Shown here one piece after another: positions 6,364-8,706 of a stretch of 8,706 nucleotides of DNA (position 1 is its first letter; each line of letters starts with the position of its first letter). Position numbers and translations under genes: made by a program. The stretch covers positions 1 through 8,706 of the forward strand of contig JAJYMR010000220.1 of NCBI GenBank assembly GCA_021786815.1. The letters are read 5' to 3'. The DNA comes from Deltaproteobacteria bacterium. Lineage in GTDB: Bacteria > Desulfobacterota > Binatia > Binatales > Binataceae. A model generated the notes under the pieces. That model worked only from the letters and a program-made list of their open reading frames with translations, made no database searches and was not told the origin of the DNA.

Positions 6364-7453
6364 TCGAAAAACTCACTTCCCAAATATTTGCCGGTCCGGC
6401 GACAAGAAAATTATCGTTGCCCGAGGGGAGAACCGCCGACAGCCAGGGCGCATACAGTCCCTTGGCGTAGATGGTTTGCCAGGCGAGGTCCGTTCCCGCC
6501 TGCCGCGTCCCGGTCACGATAGTTCCGTTGTTGCTCACGCCGATAAGCGTCCCGCCAACGGTGCAGGCCAAGCCATAGACGTCGGGCTGGCCGCTTATCT
6601 CCGCGCTGTGCCAGTCGGCCAGAAGTCCCGTGGGCTGCTTGTCGGCCTTGTCCGGCTTTTTTCGCCCGCGCGCGCGCTTCGGCGCCGGTTTGGGCGTCGC
6701 CTTGGTTTCGGCCGCGAGGCTCTTGCTGAGAACGAGCCCGCGCTGCCCCGCCGCCACCAGCATCCCATCGCAGTACGTGACAGTGAAAAGCGAGGGCGTG
6801 ACAACGGTGTCGCCCTGGTCGCCGCCGGGACTTGACTTGGAACTGGCCGAAGCGGGGGGTTGCCCCAACTCGACCTGCTGGACGATGTTGCCCTTGTCGA
6901 AGTCCAGCAGGCTTTCGTTCTCGCCGACGACTAGAGCTTCGTCGTCGCTGACGAAGAACGCACCGTAAAGATGCGGCTCCTCGCCTTGGCTCGATTTGAC
7001 GGCGACCTTCTGCCACTGGTCGCTGCCGGCCGCCCGATAGAGAACCGTGCCGAAGGCGCCAACCACCAGGAAATCGCCGCGACTGTTCGAGGCAACCCAC
7101 ATCAAACGGTGCTTGACGCCGGAGTTCTGGGTCTTCCAATTCTCGGAGTTCGGCTTGACTTCCATCAGCAAGCCGTTCTGCCCTACGGCGATTCCGTCTC
7201 CCTGGGGCGAGAATCCGATCCCCAGCAGAGCGTTGCCGTTGCTCTTGACCGCTGTTTCCCAAGGCTTCGAACCTCGCTTCAGGAGCAATCCGAAGTTGGT
7301 TGCGGCCCAGAGCTCGTCTCCTCTGCGCGCAAGCGCGAAGACGCCGTCATGAGCGGTTCCGTTCCACTGGATCGTGGCGAGCGGCTCGCCGGTCGCCGCC
7401 CAAGCGAGCGCCGGCAGGCATAGGGTGAAAACAATGAATGCAAGTTTCTTCAT
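6353..7453 (-). CDS. YCF48/BNR-like periplasmic beta-propeller protein (366 aa)
   Basis: The start is ATG at 7453-7451, chosen because it begins a clear Sec signal peptide (MKKLAFIVFTLCLPALAWA, cleavage after residue 19). No good Shine-Dalgarno lies upstream; a longer open frame to 7654 runs through intergenic hairpins and would bury the signal peptide. The mature protein has repeated blade-like units of the form hydrophobic-V-G-x-x-G-x-hydrophobic: 48-60 (LWAATNFGLLLKR), 88-98 (IAVGQNGLLME), 128-140 (FLVVGAFGTVLYR), 173-184, 231-243, 302-314 and 349-360. This fits the YCF48/sialidase-like propeller family that recurs beside MMPL-type RND genes. Residues 251-273 form a Lys/Arg/Pro-rich insert between two blades. 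The gene heads the cluster, and its stop overlaps the RND start by 11 bp, implying a tightly paired product. A role as scaffold or partner of the permease is inferred; no catalytic residues are evident. Confidence 0.8.
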   Translation of the reverse strand: MKKLAFIVFTLCLPALAWAATGEPLATIQWNGTAHDGVFALARRGDELWAATNFGLLLKRGSKPWETAVKSNGNALLGIGFSPQGDGIAVGQNGLLMEVKPNSENWKTQNSGVKHRLMWVASNSRGDFLVVGAFGTVLYRAAGSDQWQKVAVKSSQGEEPHLYGAFFVSDDEALVVGENESLLDFDKGNIVQQVELGQPPASASSKSSPGGDQGDTVVTPSLFTVTYCDGMLVAAGQRGLVLSKSLAAETKATPKPAPKRARGRKKPDKADKQPTGLLADWHSAEISGQPDVYGLACTVGGTLIGVSNNGTIVTGTRQAGTDLAWQTIYAKGLYAPWLSAVLPSGNDNFLVAGPANIWEVSFSNGK

Positions 7454-7481
7454 GGAGTGAGAACTGTGACATCCCTTAGGG

Positions 7482-7564
7482 TTGATAATCCGAGTTTTTG
7501 CTGCACCAGCCCGGTACCCCTCCGGGCTGCCCATCCAAATATCGCCCAAGTTTGATAACCCGCG
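7482..7564. repeat. Pair of direct repeats, TTGATAAYCCGMG
   Basis: TTGATAATCCGAG (7482-7494) and TTGATAACCCGCG (7552-7564) match at 11 of 13 positions and are 70 bp apart start to start, near seven helical turns. They flank the hairpin at 7507-7529 and lie 29-111 bp upstream of the propeller gene start. The arrangement would suit two binding sites for one regulator of the transport cluster; this is inference. Confidence 0.35.
7507..7529 (-). repeat. 8-bp perfect hairpin upstream of the propeller gene
   Basis: CAGCCCGG (7507-7514) and CCGGGCTG (7522-7529) form a perfect stem around a 7-nt loop, 54 bp before the propeller start codon. In the minus-strand direction the stem is followed by GTGCAGCAAAAAC, not by a U-run. 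On the plus strand a T5 run precedes rather than follows it. It is not a standard terminator; a leader structure or operator is possible. Confidence 0.4.
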
Positions 7565-7777
7565 CCAAGGAAACCTTCGACTGCAAGTGTCCCTTGCGGG
7601 CGCAAACCTGTTCTCCCAATTATGCGCGGCGGCTAAAGCGGGAAGGAACCTCAAATCCCCTGTCGCTATTGTGAATCAAATCGGTCGCGAACATCCCTGA
7701 GCTAGCCGTAAACAGCCCCAGCGCTAGCGTCGTTTTCTAATCGCCTGTCCAGCTCCAGCGTATCCCCGAAACGCCAT

Positions 7778-7800
7778 CGTTGACGTAACGTCGAACAACG
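7778..7800. repeat. Nested palindrome, possible operator
   Basis: CGTTG (7778-7782) and CAACG (7796-7800) bracket an inner perfect palindrome, GACGT-A-ACGTC (7782-7792). The inner element also extends to GTT...AAC if one G is allowed to bulge. It lies roughly midway between the divergent genes and overlaps TTGACG, a -35-like hexamer. A transcription-factor site is plausible but unproven. Confidence 0.3.
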
Positions 7801-7950
7801 CTGAAACAGTGTGCGCTTATTACAAGAGTTTGAAGTTCTGTTCAAGCCTTGGCGCAGACCCCCGCATTTTCGCATTACGGGTACACGTTTGTCGATGGAG
7901 GATCGCATCGTGTTTCGGCCTCCCATGTTAGACGCCCGCCCGCGCAAGGC

Positions 7951-7972
7951 GCCGGTTTGGCGGCCAACCGGC
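7951..7972. repeat. GC-rich hairpin upstream of the plus-strand gene
   Basis: GCCGGTT (7951-7957) pairs with AACCGGC (7966-7972). Two more G-C pairs form inward if T7958 is bulged, leaving a 3-nt loop. It lies 65 bp before the ATG at 8037. No T-run follows on the plus strand. It could be a leader hairpin of the plus-strand gene. Confidence 0.35.
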
Positions 7973-7980
7973 CTTCCGAT

Positions 7981-7996
7981 ACGCTATTACGCTATT
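7981..7996. repeat. Tandem 8-bp repeat ACGCTATT x2
   Basis: ACGCTATT occurs twice in direct succession (7981-7988, 7989-7996), 41 bp before the ATG at 8037. Tandem half-sites of this kind can be regulator-binding sites, or may simply be replication slippage. The position just upstream of the plus-strand gene is compatible with a promoter-proximal site. Confidence 0.4.
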
Positions 7997-8036
7997 GCCG
8001 TTTTACGTCCTCGTGACGGAGAAAAACCCGGTTCTG

Positions 8037-8706
8037 ATGAAGCTCAAGCCAATCGATCCGAAGCGCGCCCGCACCAGAAAGCTCTCCACGCTCTCGCGCC
8101 TGGTCAAACGCAACCAGTTCGCGCAGGAAGTGGCCGCCGGCGCCTCGATAGGCGAATTTCTGGACTCGATGCCCGCCGTGCTGGCGGCGCAGGACCTTCG
8201 CGAACTCGCCCGGCGTATTGCGAGCGCGCGCCGCGCAAAGCGCCTGTTTCTGCTGATGAGCGGCGCCCATCCCATCAAGGTCGGGCTCGGTCCCCTGATA
8301 TGCGGCCTGCTGCGCGATGGAATCATCGGCGCTATCGCGACCAATGGCGCCGCGATAATCCACGACTTCGAGCTTGCGATGGCCGGACGCACGTCGGAAG
8401 ACGTGGGCCAGGGACTTGCCGACGGAAGCTTCGGGATGGCCGAGGAGACGGGCGCGTTCCTCAACCACGCGGCGAAGCTCGCGGCCTCGGAGAACAAGGG
8501 CCTTGGCGAAGTCGTTGGCCGCGAGATACTTCGCGCGGGACTCAAACACCGCGACGCGAGCATCTTTGCCGCCGCCTACCAGGCCGGCGCACCCGCAACG
8601 GTCCACGTGACCCTTGGCGCCGATATCGTGCACATGCATCCCGCAGCCGACGGAGGCGCGATTGGAAAGGCCTCGATGGCCGACTTTCATCGGCTTGCGG
8701 CGGTGG
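8037..8706 (+). CDS. Deoxyhypusine-synthase-like family protein (3' end outside window)
   Basis: The first 223 codons are present. The ATG at 8037 is preceded by GGAGA at 8018-8022, a poor spacing of about 15 nt; GTG at 8013 in the same frame is an alternative start. Residues 1-30 are basic and precede an acidic/hydrophobic helix-like stretch. Residues 70-116, including LLMSGAHPIKVGLGPLI and ATNGAAIIHDFELAM, have the glycine-rich beta-alpha pattern of a Rossmann-like NAD site and resemble bacterial members of the deoxyhypusine synthase superfamily, as I recall them; 121-137 (EDVGQGLADGSFGMAEE) and 189-210 (VHVTLGADIVHMHP plus GGAIG) look conserved in the same proteins. True deoxyhypusine synthase modifies eIF5A in eukaryotes and archaea; bacterial homologues use other, often unknown, substrates. 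The segment where the catalytic lysine would lie is beyond the edge. It has no signal peptide, so it is cytoplasmic, and it is divergent from the transport cluster, with no evident link to it. Confidence 0.6.
   Translation, partial: MKLKPIDPKRARTRKLSTLSRLVKRNQFAQEVAAGASIGEFLDSMPAVLAAQDLRELARRIASARRAKRLFLLMSGAHPIKVGLGPLICGLLRDGIIGAIATNGAAIIHDFELAMAGRTSEDVGQGLADGSFGMAEETGAFLNHAAKLAASENKGLGEVVGREILRAGLKHRDASIFAAAYQAGAPATVHVTLGADIVHMHPAADGGAIGKASMADFHRLAAV

Larger units (their letters stand above)
7454..8036. other. Divergent intergenic region between the transport cluster and the plus-strand gene (583 bp)
   Basis: This gap must contain promoters for both divergent units. I find no convincing gene in it: the open frames either run through hairpins or continue into the plus-strand gene in the wrong frame. 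It holds a hairpin (7507-7529), a direct-repeat pair (7482-7494 and 7552-7564), nested palindromes around 7588-7611 and 7778-7800, a GC-rich hairpin (7951-7972) and a tandem 8-bp repeat (7981-7996). TTGACG at 7780-7785 on the plus strand resembles a -35 box, but nothing like TATAAT lies 16-18 bp downstream, so I do not call a promoter. Confidence 0.5.

Noticed and set aside
7454..7654. Extension of the propeller gene by 67 codons to 7654
   Set aside because: It would place a hairpin and the direct repeats in coding sequence and bury a clear signal peptide that begins at the ATG at 7453.
7780..7808. Sigma-70 promoter starting with TTGACG at 7780
   Set aside because: At 17-nt spacing the -10 position reads GAAACA, a poor match, and no better hexamer lies at 16-18 nt.
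7702..7947. Minus-strand open frame of 81 codons in the divergent intergenic region
   Set aside because: The product is low in hydrophobics and rich in Arg, Asn and Thr, there is no clear ribosome binding site, and it spans the nested palindrome at 7778-7800.
7895..8040. ATG at 7895 opening a plus-strand frame that continues through the deoxyhypusine-synthase-like gene
   Set aside because: It is out of frame with the recognisable protein, becomes Arg-rich nonsense once inside that gene, and runs through the hairpin at 7951-7972.

Overview
The window is GC-rich bacterial DNA with short intergenic gaps. The proteins have Sec and Tat export signals and an outer-membrane beta-barrel, so the host is Gram-negative. 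The family mix (MMPL-type RND transporter, YCF48-like propeller, DUF1302 porin, DUF1329 proteins) is typical of proteobacteria and of environmental lineages such as Desulfobacterota/Binatota that use hydrophobic carbon sources. The sequence alone does not fix the taxon. There are no RNA genes, insertion sequences, CRISPR arrays or phage genes.

Layout: about 7.4 kb on the minus strand reads, in transcription order, YCF48-like periplasmic propeller (7453-6353), RND/MMPL permease (6363-3988, overlapping the first gene by 11 bp), DUF1302 outer-membrane barrel (3762-2122), a complete Tat-signal DUF1329 protein (1998-616), and the start of a second, paralogous DUF1329 gene cut by the window edge (296-1). 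A 583-bp gap then separates this cluster from a divergent plus-strand gene (8037 to the right edge). That gene encodes a protein resembling bacterial deoxyhypusine-synthase-like proteins and is also cut by the window.

The minus-strand genes look like one envelope-spanning transport module: an inner-membrane proton-driven permease, a periplasmic propeller that may act as scaffold, an outer-membrane channel, and DUF1329 proteins as likely periplasmic or outer-membrane carriers of hydrophobic molecules. These families are known to co-occur. The substrate is unknown here because no catabolic enzyme lies inside the window.

The least ordinary points are: the duplicated DUF1329 genes, with Tat-type rather than Sec-type leaders and a 25-residue block held identical despite saturated synonymous change; eight cysteines and an H-x-H-x-H cluster in the complete copy; a strong hairpin abutting the ribosome binding site of that gene; a proton-relay motif visible in only one half of the RND protein; a lysine/arginine/proline-rich insert in the propeller; and several palindromes and short repeats in the divergent intergenic region.
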